A stretch of DNA of 64,000 nt from Fulvimarina sp039652615 (GTDB lineage Bacteria; Pseudomonadota; Alphaproteobacteria; Rhizobiales; Rhizobiaceae), in NCBI RefSeq assembly GCF_039652615.1, contig NZ_JBDJAC010000001.1, positions 248,001 to 312,000 of the forward strand. The letters are read 5' to 3'. Below, in pieces: positions 17,473 to 26,397 of this stretch; the stretch's first letter is position 1; every line of letters begins with the position of its first letter. The translations under genes were made by a program, and so were the position numbers. The notes beneath the pieces were generated by a model. That model searched no databases, had not been told where the DNA came from, and was given only the letters and a program-made list of their open reading frames with translations.

Positions 17473-18291
17473 TCATATCCCGGCGAACCACTCGTAGCCG
17501 CGATCTTCCCAATAACCGCCATTGCCCTGGCCGAAGCGCGTCAGATCTCCGGTGACCGTGATCGAGCGGATATATTTGGCCATCTTGTAGCCGAGCTGCC
17601 GTTCGACCCGGACCCGCAAGGGCGCACCGTTCGACACCGGCAGGGTCTCGCCGTTCAGTCCATAGGCGAGAATCGTCTGCGGATGGCGCGCATCAAAGAG
17701 ATCGATCGATTCGTAATATTGCGCGGCGCCGCTGCCATGGCCGAGACGATCGAAACATTCGAAGACGACAAATCGTGCGTCGTCGTTCAAACCGGCTTCA
17801 TCGAGCACGTAGCTGAGGGGCGTCCCGGTCCACTTTGCAATACAGCTCCAGCCTTCGACGCAGTCATGCCGAGTGATCTGCGTGCGAGACGGCATGTTGC
17901 GGATGTCGTCGAGAGAGAGGATGAGCGGCTTTTCGACCATGCCGTCGACGGTGAGCCTATAGTCCGCAAACCCTCCATCGGCGAGCCGGATATACTCTTC
18001 ACCGCCGGGACTGGTCGACCCGTTGGGACGCATGGGCTGGCGGATTTCGCTCTCGGAATATTCCCGCGCCAGCGAATCGCTGCCAAGAAGCAGGCGCTGG
18101 GCGCGGTAGGTGAGGCCGTTCGCCGATTCGAGCCAGCCGCGTACAGGATTGTCGCGGTTGCCGAGCTCGTCAAAGCAGCCAGACAAGGGAGCCGTCGCGG
18201 CGGTAACCATCGAGGCCTGCAGAAAGCGCCGGCGCGTGAGCCCGCGCGCCTCGCCGATATCCGAGATCTTCGGGCGTGTGAAAAGCCTCAT
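17473..18291 (-). CDS. Molybdopterin-dependent oxidoreductase (sulfite oxidase/MsrP fold)
   Basis: A 272-residue exported Mo-cofactor protein. The N-terminus has a twin-arginine motif (TRRRFLQAS, 19-27) followed by a lipobox-like LSGC, so it may be a Tat-exported lipoprotein. The Mo-ligand cysteine is probably the first one in HDCVEGWSCIAKW, as in the SUOX/YedY family. The C-terminal part contains LRVRVERQLGYKMAKYI. It overlaps the upstream cytochrome b gene (ATGA), which probably passes electrons to it from the quinone pool. The substrate is unknown; sulfoxide reduction as in MsrP is one possibility. Confidence 0.85.
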   Translation of the reverse strand: MRLFTRPKISDIGEARGLTRRRFLQASMVTAATAPLSGCFDELGNRDNPVRGWLESANGLTYRAQRLLLGSDSLAREYSESEIRQPMRPNGSTSPGGEEYIRLADGGFADYRLTVDGMVEKPLILSLDDIRNMPSRTQITRHDCVEGWSCIAKWTGTPLSYVLDEAGLNDDARFVVFECFDRLGHGSGAAQYYESIDLFDARHPQTILAYGLNGETLPVSNGAPLRVRVERQLGYKMAKYIRSITVTGDLTRFGQGNGGYWEDRGYEWFAGI

Positions 18292-19139
18292 TTCTCCTCC
18301 TCGCCAGACCCTTCCGTCCCGGTTTTGTCCCCGTGACCTGACAGCCTGTACCAGCCTGTGGTCATTGATCTGAGTTCGTTGAGCGGTCCCGCCAGCAGCA
18401 CCATCAGGATGTGAACCGCAAAAAACAGAACGAGCGCAAGCATCACGACGAAATGGATGGTTCGTGCGGTCTGGCGACCGCCGAAGATGTCGAGAAGGAC
18501 GGGTGCGAAGGCATCCATGCCCGGCGACATCGTCAGGCCCGTCAGGATCATCACGGGCAGGGCGACAAACAGGACGCTTGCATAGCTGAGCTTCTGCAAC
18601 GTGTTGTAGGTACTGCTCTCGTGGAAGCGTAAGCGAAGATGATCGAGAAGATCGCGCGGCAGGCGCTTCAGATCGCCAATCGTGGGCACGAGGTTTTTCA
18701 GATGGCCGCTCATGAGGCCGCCGACAAACCAGAGAAGCAGGGTGACGACGAGCGCCCAGGCGAAGAAGAAGTGGACGACCCGCCCCGTCGCAAGATCGCG
18801 GTAGCTCGGAATGGTGAACCAGCCGGGAAAGCTCTGCGCGGTCAGGTCCGTTCCACGCGGTACGGCACCCAGAAAGCCGGTCGTCTCAAAGGCCTCGCCA
18901 AAAAGAATGGTGCGCCCTTTCATGGCCCCGTCGTCCATAAAGGCGCCGATCGACAGGACCGAATTATCGAAGGCAAAGCCCGACTGATTGCCGATATAAA
19001 GCGTCGGATGGGCCTGGAAAATCTGCAAACCGGAGAGAAGCAGGAAGAAGAGGCAGATCGCCCAAAGCCAATGGGTCAGGCGGGTCGTGCGCGTCTGTCG
19101 ATAGATCAAAGCGCCGCGACGCTTACCTGGTCGTGTCAT
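18288..19139 (-). CDS. Cytochrome b561-type membrane subunit
   Basis: A 283-residue protein with four or five membrane helices. Histidines placed as heme ligands occur in TRLTHWLWAICLF, RVVHFFFAWALVVTLLLW and TIHFVVMLALVLFFAVHILM. This is the Ni/Fe-hydrogenase and thiosulfate-reductase cytochrome b type. A long periplasmic loop (about 45-105) with NQSGFAFDNSVLSIGAF separates helices 1 and 2. Its stop overlaps the start of the Mo-oxidoreductase, so they form a two-gene electron-transfer unit. Confidence 0.85.
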   Translation of the reverse strand: MTRPGKRRGALIYRQTRTTRLTHWLWAICLFFLLLSGLQIFQAHPTLYIGNQSGFAFDNSVLSIGAFMDDGAMKGRTILFGEAFETTGFLGAVPRGTDLTAQSFPGWFTIPSYRDLATGRVVHFFFAWALVVTLLLWFVGGLMSGHLKNLVPTIGDLKRLPRDLLDHLRLRFHESSTYNTLQKLSYASVLFVALPVMILTGLTMSPGMDAFAPVLLDIFGGRQTARTIHFVVMLALVLFFAVHILMVLLAGPLNELRSMTTGWYRLSGHGDKTGTEGSGEEEK

Positions 19140-19671
19140 CTTATGCCGCTGCTCCCTCGCTCACGTGATTCCAAGTCGGCTTCAGATGCTCGTGCGTCCA
19201 AATGTCCATAATCCATATTCGTCTTGTGTATGGGGATTGTTTCACACGGGCTGAGCCTTGCGAGCGGCGCTCGTCATTCACGCTGATAATCAAGGCCTGC
19301 TGAACACGTGCGTGGAATCGGTGGACGGAATCGGGCAGTGGTTGAGCCGGCTACCAGGCGTCGAACTTCCAGAGATAACAGAACTTTGACGGCGCCACCT
19401 TTTACCTTTGATATGAAATATAACCGGCGAGGAGGCCAAGTGCGACGTCGGGCTTGCCGAGACGCTTGCGCTCGCTTACGGTCAAGAATGATGACGAATT
19501 GGGAGGCTCGTCGTTGCTTGCATTGGCATTCATTTATCCAAGCTGTTCGTGGTTATTGCAGGTCTAGATCCTGCAGAGCGCGAAGACGCTCGGGGAAGGG
19601 GATGCAGATGTGGCTGCTTGCCTGTAATATCCGGTTCGTTTGTTCTTGAACCCAAGGGAGGATCCAAGTTC
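19140..19671 (+). other. Intergenic region upstream of the TRAP operon
   Basis: This stretch of 532 bases lies between the divergent cytochrome b and TRAP binding-protein genes. It must hold promoters for both. Open frames in it have arginine-rich compositions and no sensible ribosome binding sites, so I take them as chance. I found no convincing riboswitch or sigma-54 site. Confidence 0.5.
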
Positions 19672-20814
19672 ATGACAGAGACCAAGACGAAATCCGTCGA
19701 TCGCCGTTCGTTCCTGAAGAAGGGCGTCATCGGCGGGTCGGCCGTCGCGGCTTCGACGCTCGCGGCTCCGGCCGTGCTCGCACAGGCTCCACTCACCATC
19801 AGAATGCAGACCTCCTGGCCTGCCTCCGACATCTGGCAGACGATGGCTCAACAATATGCCGATCGCGTCGAAGCGATGTCCGGTGGCCGTCTCGCTGTCG
19901 ATGTCCTGCCCGCCGGCGCCGTCGTGGCCGCCTTCCAGGTCATTGATGCCGTCTCGGACGGCGTTCTCGACGCCGCTCATTCCGTCTCGGCCTACTGGTA
20001 CGGCAAGAACAAGGCCGCTTCCCTCTTCGGTACCGGCCCGGTCTTCGGCGGTAATCCGACCACCATGATGGCCTGGTTCTACGAAGGCGGAGGCCGCGAA
20101 TTCTATCGTCGCCTGACCCAGGACAATATGGGCCTTAACGTCGTCGGGCTTCTCGGCTTCCCGATGCCGCCGCAGCCGTTCGGCTGGTTCACCAATCCGG
20201 TTCAGAACGCATCGGACATCAACGGCCTGAAATACCGGACCGTGGGTCTTGCCGCTGACCTGATGCAGTCCATGGGCATGAGCGTCACCCAGCTTCCGGG
20301 CGGTGAAATCGTTCCCGCCATGGAGCGCGGCGTGATCGATGCGTTCGAGTTCAACAACCCGTCCTCCGACCGTCGCTTCGGTGCTCAGGACGTCGCGCTG
20401 AACTACTATCTCGGCTCCTATCACCAAGCATCCGAGGCCTTCGAGTTCATCTTCAACCGGGACTTCATGGACGATCTCGACGACGACCTCCGGGCGATCG
20501 TCGAGCACTCCGTCGAAGCGGCCTCCACGAAGAACACCACCTTCGCGCTCGACAACTATTCCGCCGACCTCGCCAAGCTGCGCGACGAAGACAACGTGAA
20601 TATTCAGGAGACGCCGGGCGATATCCTCGAAGCACAGCTCGAGGCTTGGAAGGAAATGATCACCGAGCTCGAGAAGGATGCCTTCATGAAGGAGATCCTC
20701 GACAGCCAGCGCTCCTTCGTCGAGCGGGTGACCTATTACGAACTTCTCAATACGCCGAGCTATCGCCGGGCGTACGAGTTCTTCTTCCCGGGCAAGCTCC
20801 CCGATCAGGCCTGA
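19672..20814 (+). CDS. TRAP transporter substrate-binding protein (DctP family)
   Basis: A 380-residue periplasmic binding protein with a Tat-type signal (DRRSFLKKGVIGG...APAVLAQ, cut near residue 36). The mature part has the DctP/TakP signature order: WPASDIWQTMAQQYADRVE, AVSDGVLDAAHSVSAYWYGK, NGLKYRT, and GGEIVPAMERGVIDAFEF, whose region includes the Arg that usually pairs with a carboxylate. This branch usually binds monocarboxylates or 2-oxo acids; the ligand here is not determined. The ATG at 19672 follows AGGGAGGA. It leads the dctP-dctQ-dctM-amidase-like run. Confidence 0.92.
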   Translation: MTETKTKSVDRRSFLKKGVIGGSAVAASTLAAPAVLAQAPLTIRMQTSWPASDIWQTMAQQYADRVEAMSGGRLAVDVLPAGAVVAAFQVIDAVSDGVLDAAHSVSAYWYGKNKAASLFGTGPVFGGNPTTMMAWFYEGGGREFYRRLTQDNMGLNVVGLLGFPMPPQPFGWFTNPVQNASDINGLKYRTVGLAADLMQSMGMSVTQLPGGEIVPAMERGVIDAFEFNNPSSDRRFGAQDVALNYYLGSYHQASEAFEFIFNRDFMDDLDDDLRAIVEHSVEAASTKNTTFALDNYSADLAKLRDEDNVNIQETPGDILEAQLEAWKEMITELEKDAFMKEILDSQRSFVERVTYYELLNTPSYRRAYEFFFPGKLPDQA

Positions 20815-20834
20815 TTTAAGCTTTCACTGAATCG

Positions 20835-20863
20835 ACACCCGGCGGGGTTGGCCCGCCGGGTGT
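20835..20863 (+). terminator. Stable hairpin between TRAP binding protein and permease genes
   Basis: A perfect 12-base stem (20835-20846 with 20852-20863) closes the 5-base loop GTTGG, with no T run after it. It starts 21 bases after the binding-protein stop and precedes the permease genes. Such a hairpin usually acts as partial terminator or protects the upstream mRNA end, giving more binding protein than permease. Confidence 0.6.
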
Positions 20864-20890
20864 AACCTGACGGGGAACCGGACGACTTCC

Positions 20891-21475
20891 ATGACAGCAT
20901 TCATTCGTTTCGCGGACGCGCTTTCGGCGGCGTTCGGCAAGGCGTTCGCCTGGCTCATCATCCTGATGACCTTCGGCACCAGCTACGAAGTGTTCGTCCG
21001 CTACGTGCTCAACTCGCCGACACCCTGGGCCTACGACCTTTCCTACATCATGTACGGAACACTGTTCATGATGGGGGGTGCCTATACGCTTTCGCGCGGC
21101 GGGCATGTAAGAGGCGACTTCCTTTACCGGCTTTGGAGCCCGCGCGGGCAGGCTTCGATCGACCTCGTCCTATATTTCATCTTCTTCTTTCCCGGTGTCA
21201 TCGCGCTGATCATCGCCGGGTGGAAATATGCCGAACGAGCATGGCGCTACGGTGAGGTCAGCGTCTTCAGTCCCGCGGGCATACCGATCTACCAGTTCAA
21301 GACAGTCATCGTTGCCGCGGGCGTCCTGCTTCTGATCCAGGGCATGGCGGAGGTGTGCCGCGCGATCAAGTGCATTCGCGACGGATACTGGACCACGGCC
21401 GAAGAAGACGTTCAGGAAACCGAAGACAGCCTCATGCGCGAGGCAGCGAAGGCCGAGAAAGACCCGCATCCATGA
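20891..21475 (+). CDS. TRAP transporter small permease (DctQ)
   Basis: A 194-residue membrane protein with four helices (about 18-36, 50-70, 92-112 and 132-152). The DctQ family pattern shows in TFGTSYEVFVRYVLNSPTPW, DLSYIMYGTLFMMGGAYTLSRGGHVRGD and the last helix. The C-terminal tail is long and charged. It forms the small membrane subunit of the sodium-driven TRAP importer and overlaps the large permease gene by ATGA. Confidence 0.9.
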   Translation: MTAFIRFADALSAAFGKAFAWLIILMTFGTSYEVFVRYVLNSPTPWAYDLSYIMYGTLFMMGGAYTLSRGGHVRGDFLYRLWSPRGQASIDLVLYFIFFFPGVIALIIAGWKYAERAWRYGEVSVFSPAGIPIYQFKTVIVAAGVLLLIQGMAEVCRAIKCIRDGYWTTAEEDVQETEDSLMREAAKAEKDPHP

Positions 21476-22890
21476 CCGAACCGCAAATCGCACTGATGAT
21501 GTTGGGCCTCTTCATCATCTTGGTGTTCCTGGGCTTTCCGATCGCTTTTACGCTTATGGCGATGGGCATCGGATTCGGCTACTATGCCTATTTCGAAGGC
21601 CCGCGCATGTGGCGCAGCTTCAACCGGCTCGACGAGACCGCGACCACCTGGGACAGCTGGTCCACCTGGTTCGAGGGGTTCTTAAACAACCGCGTCTTCG
21701 ACCTTTTCGTGAACCAGACTTATACGGTCATGGCGAACGAGGTTTTGACCGCCGTCCCGCTCTTTCTGTTCATGGGCTATATCGTCGAGCGCGCGAACAT
21801 CGTCGACCGGCTGTTCAATACGCTTAATATCGCGTCGAAGAACGTACCGGGGTCGATGGGTGTCGCAGCGCTCGTTACCTGCGCGCTCTTTGCGACGGCG
21901 ACCGGCATCGTCGGCGCGGTCGTCACGCTCATGGGGCTCCTCGCATTGCCCGCCATGCTGAACGCCCGATACAGCCCATCATTTGCGGCCGGCATCATCT
22001 GCGCCGGTGGCACCCTCGGCATTCTCATTCCGCCTTCGATCATGTTGATCGTCTATGCCGCCGCATCGGGCGTCTCGATCGTGCAGCTTTACGCAGGCGC
22101 GATGATCCCGGGCCTCATCCTCGTCGCGCTCTACATCACCTATGTGGTCGTACGCTCCATCATGCAGCCTTCCGTCGCGCCGAGGCCGACGAAGGAAGAG
22201 GTGCCCGACGTCCCGATGGGCAAGCTGCTCTGGATGATCCTGACCTCGTTCCTGCCGCTGGCCTTCCTGATCCTCGCCGTGCTCGGCTCGATCCTTGGCG
22301 GGTATGCTACGCCCACCGAGGCTGCCGCGATCGGTGCTCTCGGCGGCCTGATTTTGGCCGTAGGCTACCGAGCGCTCACGTTCCAGCGCCTCCGCGAATC
22401 AGTCTACCTGACCGTCCGGACGACGGCCATGGTCTGCTGGCTGTTCGTCGGTTCCTACGTGTTCTCAGCCGTTTTCTCTTATCTCGGCGGAGAACAGCTG
22501 ATTTCGAGCTTCGTCGAAAGCCTCGACATCACGCCTTTGCAGTTCCTGATTCTCGCCCAGTTGATCATCTTCCTGCTCGGCTGGCCGCTCGAATGGTCGG
22601 AGATCATCATCATCTTCGTGCCGATCTTCCTGCCGCTGCTGGCGATCTTCGATATCGATCCGCTGTTTTTCGGAGTGCTCGTCGCGCTGAACCTTCAGAC
22701 CTCGTTCCTCACGCCGCCGATGGCGATGTCGGCCTACTATCTGAAAGGAATCGCTCCGCCTTCGGTGAAGCTGACGGATATTTTCGCGGGTATTCTGCCG
22801 TTCCTGGCTATGGTGTTCATCGCGATGGCGGTGGTCTACATCGTCCCGCAATCGGTCTTCTATCTGCCGGAGTATTTCTATGGCCGATAG
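21472..22890 (+). CDS. TRAP transporter large permease (DctM)
   Basis: A 472-residue membrane protein of the ion transporter superfamily with about 12 hydrophobic segments. Helix motifs typical of DctM are visible: AVPLFLFMGYIVERANI, GTLGILIPPSIMLIVYA and ATPTEAAAIGALGGL. An insertion of about 45 residues after helix 2 (FNRLDETATTWDSWSTWFEG) is typical of the 2-oxo acid/mannitol branch. I start it at the ATG at 21472 that overlaps the dctQ stop; a longer reading would run through dctQ. Confidence 0.92.
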   Translation: MTEPQIALMMLGLFIILVFLGFPIAFTLMAMGIGFGYYAYFEGPRMWRSFNRLDETATTWDSWSTWFEGFLNNRVFDLFVNQTYTVMANEVLTAVPLFLFMGYIVERANIVDRLFNTLNIASKNVPGSMGVAALVTCALFATATGIVGAVVTLMGLLALPAMLNARYSPSFAAGIICAGGTLGILIPPSIMLIVYAAASGVSIVQLYAGAMIPGLILVALYITYVVVRSIMQPSVAPRPTKEEVPDVPMGKLLWMILTSFLPLAFLILAVLGSILGGYATPTEAAAIGALGGLILAVGYRALTFQRLRESVYLTVRTTAMVCWLFVGSYVFSAVFSYLGGEQLISSFVESLDITPLQFLILAQLIIFLLGWPLEWSEIIIIFVPIFLPLLAIFDIDPLFFGVLVALNLQTSFLTPPMAMSAYYLKGIAPPSVKLTDIFAGILPFLAMVFIAMAVVYIVPQSVFYLPEYFYGR

Positions 22891-22914
22891 GAGAAGCGGC
22901 GTCAGGGTTGCATC

Positions 22915-24180
22915 ATGAGCCGCATGCCCGAACCGCTCGATCTGCCCGTCGGCGTTCTGCGTGAGCGTCTTGGGAGCGGCGCTGTGCGATGCCACCAGGT
23001 CTGCGAGAACGTTTTGAAACGTATCGAGCGGGCGGAGGGCGTCCGAGATGCCTTTGCCTGGCTTGACGAGGACCATGGGCGCCGCGTCGCCGAAAGCAGG
23101 GATGCGTTTCGCGGTCGTGGGAAGCCTCTTGGCGCCTTGCACGGACTGCCGGTGGTTCTCGACGATGCTTTCGATATGGAGCGCGTGCCCTCGAAGCGCG
23201 GTTTCGAAGCGCTCGACGCGGCGCTGGCGGAGCGGGACTCGGCGGTCACAACAAGGTTACGGTCCGCCGGCGCGCTTCTCTTCGCCAAGAGTGCCATTCC
23301 GCCTCTTCGGCTCAGTGGTCCGGTTTTGGGTGCCTCCGCACTTTTGCGCGCGCGATGCTTCCCTCTGGCGGCGACGGTTGATGCGCGAGGAGAGGCTCTG
23401 CAGGCCGCTGCACTTTCCAGCCTTTTCGCCTATCGTCCGAGTGCAGGCCTTGTCTCCCAATCAGGTCTCTTCAACATCGCCCCGACACTCGACGGCGTGA
23501 CCATGCTGGCCTCCGATCTGGAGGGACTGACCCTTTTGGCTGACGCGCTTGTCGGCTACGATTCGTCAGATCCGGCGAGCGAACCGAAACCGCATCCGCG
23601 ACTGGCGAAGATGCTGAAGACACCGCCGCCGATGGCACCGACGATCGGTTTCATCGGGGATGATCGCGAGCCAGCGAAGGCGCCGCTCGCCGAACTCGTC
23701 GCCGCCCTCAGGGATGACGCGTTCACGACGCCTTTGCCTGAGCTTTTCGCGGAAGCGGGAGCCCAGTCTTCGCGAATCTTCAAAGTGGAAGCGGCAAAGG
23801 CATTGGTGGCCTATCGGAGGCGTTATCCGGACGCTGTGCCGACGGTGCTCAACGAGATCGTGGAGGAAGGTGAAGCCATATCCGCCATCGACTATCTCCG
23901 TGCACTCGATTGGCAGCCTGTCCTCAAATCGGGACTGAACGAAATCCTGTCGCGCTGTGATGTGATGGCAGCGATTGGGCCGATCGAGGAAACGGTGGAT
24001 GCGTCCCTGAACGAGACGCTTCTCTCATTTCTCGGCCTGCCGACGCTGACGCTACCTCTTCTCGAAACGTCGAATGGGAACCCGCTCGGTTTGACGCTGG
24101 CGGCTCGGCAAGGCGAGGATGCTAGACTGATGAGAACGGCCGGTTGGCTGTTGAAACGACTCGAAGGACAGGCCGACTGA
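22915..24180 (+). CDS. Amidase-signature homologue lacking the catalytic triad
   Basis: A 421-residue protein that follows the amidase fold in outline: GALHGLPVVLDDAFD corresponds to the GxPxxxKD motif, and YRPSAGLVSQSGLFNIAPTLDGV to the GxKPTxGxVSxxGxxPxxxSLD motif. The catalytic Lys is replaced by Asp. The Gly/Ser-rich GGSSGGS segment and the nucleophile region are reduced to the unrelated ATVDARGEALQAAALSS. It should not hydrolyse amides. It begins 24 bases after the TRAP permease and probably belongs to that operon. Its role is unknown; ligand sensing or a scaffold are possible. Confidence 0.8.
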   Translation: MSRMPEPLDLPVGVLRERLGSGAVRCHQVCENVLKRIERAEGVRDAFAWLDEDHGRRVAESRDAFRGRGKPLGALHGLPVVLDDAFDMERVPSKRGFEALDAALAERDSAVTTRLRSAGALLFAKSAIPPLRLSGPVLGASALLRARCFPLAATVDARGEALQAAALSSLFAYRPSAGLVSQSGLFNIAPTLDGVTMLASDLEGLTLLADALVGYDSSDPASEPKPHPRLAKMLKTPPPMAPTIGFIGDDREPAKAPLAELVAALRDDAFTTPLPELFAEAGAQSSRIFKVEAAKALVAYRRRYPDAVPTVLNEIVEEGEAISAIDYLRALDWQPVLKSGLNEILSRCDVMAAIGPIEETVDASLNETLLSFLGLPTLTLPLLETSNGNPLGLTLAARQGEDARLMRTAGWLLKRLEGQAD

Positions 24181-24335
24181 TGCTGGAAAAAATATTATCC
24201 CTCATCGCTTTCGTCATCTTTTGCGCATTTCTCGGCGTCCTCATTTGGAAGGTACCCCGGATCGATCTGGCGCTGGTGCTGGGCTTTACCGTTCTGCTCA
24301 CGGCCTACGATCTGTTCGTTCACAAGCCGCGCTGA
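24180..24335 (+). CDS. Small two-helix membrane protein (51 aa)
   Basis: A 51-residue protein that starts in a TGATG junction with the amidase-like gene. Two hydrophobic helices (about 5-21 and 26-42) are separated by KVPRID and followed by the tail DLFVHKPR. I do not know the family. The tight coupling argues that it is real and the last gene of the TRAP transcript. Confidence 0.6.
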   Translation: MLEKILSLIAFVIFCAFLGVLIWKVPRIDLALVLGFTVLLTAYDLFVHKPR

Positions 24336-24585
24336 TTCTTGGGTCTGGTTCTCCGGCGATATATGTGGTTGTAATCAAGTATAGAGCGACGATATCATCG
24401 GACCGAAAAGAAGATTTGGTTTTCGGATCATCGAATTTTCGGCCAAGAGATAATCAGAGCCAGGCTGACATCTGAAATTCAGTCTGACGCTATAGCTACC
24501 CCATGATTTTCAAAGCACGAGTTCGGTAAAGGTCGGGTCGGCGTCGCGCCCAACCCTTTTCCGAAAATCAGGTCGGCCTTCTGGG

Positions 24586-26064
24586 CTACCCCTTCACCTT
24601 GTCATAGGCTGAAAGGGCCCGGTCGCGGGCTTCCGAATGGTCGACCATCGGCTTCGGATAGGTTTCACCCAGCGTGATGCCAGCTTTCTCGAGAACCTCT
24701 TCGTCCGCTTTCCAGGGCGCATGGATGTGCTTGTCGGGCAGGTCCTTCAATTCCGGCACGAACTGGCGGATGTAATCGCCCTTCTTGTCGAAGCGCTCGC
24801 TCTGGGTGATCGGGTTGAAGATCCGGAAGAAGGGCTGGGCATCGGCTCCCGCGCCGCCGATCCACTGCCATTGGGCGGTGTTGGACGCGATATCGCCATC
24901 GACCAGCGTATCCCAGAACCACCGCTCGCCGTCGCGCCAGTCGATCAGAAGATCCTTCGTCAGGAAGGAGCCGACGATCATGCGCACCCGATTGTGCATC
25001 CAGCCCGTTTGCCAGAGCTGCCGCATGCCGGCATCGACGATCGGATAGCCGGTCAGCCCCTTCTGCCAGGCTTTCAGATCGGCCTTCGATGAGCGCCATG
25101 GAAACGAGTCGAACCGATCGTTGAAGTTCTCGGTCGCAAGGGAGCCGAAGTGAAACAGCAGGTGGTAGTTGAAATCTCGCCAGACGAGTTCCTGCAGGAA
25201 GGTCTTGATCGACTCTTCGGGCACTGTCTTGCGCCGGTTCGCATAGGTTCTGGCCGTGTGCCAGAGGCGATAGGGGGAGATCTCGCCCCATCGCAAATAG
25301 GGTGACATGCGCGAGGTGTCGTCCGCGAACGGACGTTCTCGGCCATTATGGTAGTCGGATAACAGCTCGTCGCAGAAGGTTTCGAAGCGGTCGTGCGCGG
25401 CTTTCTCGCCCGGCGTCCAGAAGTCCGCGATGCCGCCCGACCAGTCGGGCTTCGTTGGAATAAGGCCCCAGTCCTTCAGGTCGTCCGATGCAGGGAAGGC
25501 GTCCGGCTGCTTGAGACCATTCGGAGCATCGATCGGGTCGCGCGGCTCACTCTGCGACACCTTGCGCCAGAAAGGCGTGTAGGCCTTGTAATAGCCGCCG
25601 CTCGTCGTCTCGATGTTTTCGGGGTCGTGGAGAAGATTGGCGGTGAAGCGTTCGACGGAAACGTCGTCGCCGAGGGCCTCCGCGATCGAATCGTCCACGG
25701 CTCGCGATGCCGGATCGTAGCGCCGGTTGAAGAAGAGGGCGGTCGCGCCGGTCTTTTCGATGACATCGAGCACCTCGGCTTTCGCCTTGCCGCGACGAAG
25801 CGTCAGCTGGGACCCCTTGCCGCGCAGGGACGTGGCAAAGCTCTCGATCGAATGGTGCAGCCACCATTTGTGCGCGCCACCGAGCTCGCGGATGCCGTCC
25901 GAATCTTCGTCCAGCACCACGAGCGGCACGATCGGACGGTCCGTCTCGGCAGCAAGCGCCAGCGCCGGATTATCGTCGAGCCTCAGGTCATCGCGCAGCC
26001 AGACGACGATCGGGCCTGTCTCCTGATCGGCGGTTTCGCTGGTCGGGGTTCGGGTGCGCGCCAT
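24586..26064 (-). CDS. phrB: Deoxyribodipyrimidine photolyase
   Basis: A 492-residue class I CPD photolyase that splits cyclobutane pyrimidine dimers with blue light. The N-terminal antenna domain opens with PIVVWLRDDLRLDDNPAL (about 19-36). The C-terminal FAD domain shows LVWRDFNYHLLF, HNRVRMIVGSFLTKDLLIDW, and SNTAQWQWIGGAGADAQPFF with its conserved Trp and Asp residues. The length is usual. It is a single gene, facing away from the tRNA-Val that lies upstream. Confidence 0.94.
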   Translation of the reverse strand: MARTRTPTSETADQETGPIVVWLRDDLRLDDNPALALAAETDRPIVPLVVLDEDSDGIRELGGAHKWWLHHSIESFATSLRGKGSQLTLRRGKAKAEVLDVIEKTGATALFFNRRYDPASRAVDDSIAEALGDDVSVERFTANLLHDPENIETTSGGYYKAYTPFWRKVSQSEPRDPIDAPNGLKQPDAFPASDDLKDWGLIPTKPDWSGGIADFWTPGEKAAHDRFETFCDELLSDYHNGRERPFADDTSRMSPYLRWGEISPYRLWHTARTYANRRKTVPEESIKTFLQELVWRDFNYHLLFHFGSLATENFNDRFDSFPWRSSKADLKAWQKGLTGYPIVDAGMRQLWQTGWMHNRVRMIVGSFLTKDLLIDWRDGERWFWDTLVDGDIASNTAQWQWIGGAGADAQPFFRIFNPITQSERFDKKGDYIRQFVPELKDLPDKHIHAPWKADEEVLEKAGITLGETYPKPMVDHSEARDRALSAYDKVKG

Positions 26065-26282
26065 TCGTATCGGTCCGTCTCATTAGCGTTATCGTCGCAC
26101 TATCTGTGACGATCGGAGAGACTTGGAAGCCGGACGTGGACGGAATGCCGCAAGCGAAACGGGCGCTCCGCCGGATGTGGGCGTGCATCTGCGTCGAGGG
26201 GGAATCGCAGGACATGCCGGACCGACAGACGGTGTCGGATGAACCTCAAGACCCGCTGGTTCCGGCAAATATGTCGTGGGAA

Positions 26283-26358
26283 TGGTGGGCGGTGAGAGAC
26301 TCGAACTCCCGACATCCTCGGTGTAAACGAGGCGCTCTACCAACTGAGCTAACCGCCC
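26283..26358 (-). tRNA. tRNA-Val (anticodon TAC)
   Basis: A 76-base cloverleaf with encoded CCA. The acceptor stem starts GGGCGGT, the D arm is TAGCTCAGTTGGTAGAGC, the anticodon stem CCTCG/CGAGG carries the loop TTTACAC, and the T arm contains GTTCGAGTC. Anticodon TAC reads GUA and other valine codons. Confidence 0.97.
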
Positions 26359-26368
26359 GCGAGAGTGC

Positions 26369-26397
26369 CATTAGGGCTTTCGCGGTTCCTCCGTCAA
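26369..26397 (-). promoter_or_regulatory. Probable promoter of tRNA-Val
   Basis: Reading the minus strand, TTGACG (26397-26392) and CTAATG (26374-26369) are 17 bases apart. The -10 box ends 10 bases before the tRNA 5' end, giving a very short leader. This is a motif match only. Confidence 0.45.

Noticed and set aside
19308..19649. Possible 113-residue gene upstream of the TRAP operon
   Set aside because: Arg/Cys-rich composition, no ribosome binding site and no sensible start; probably chance.
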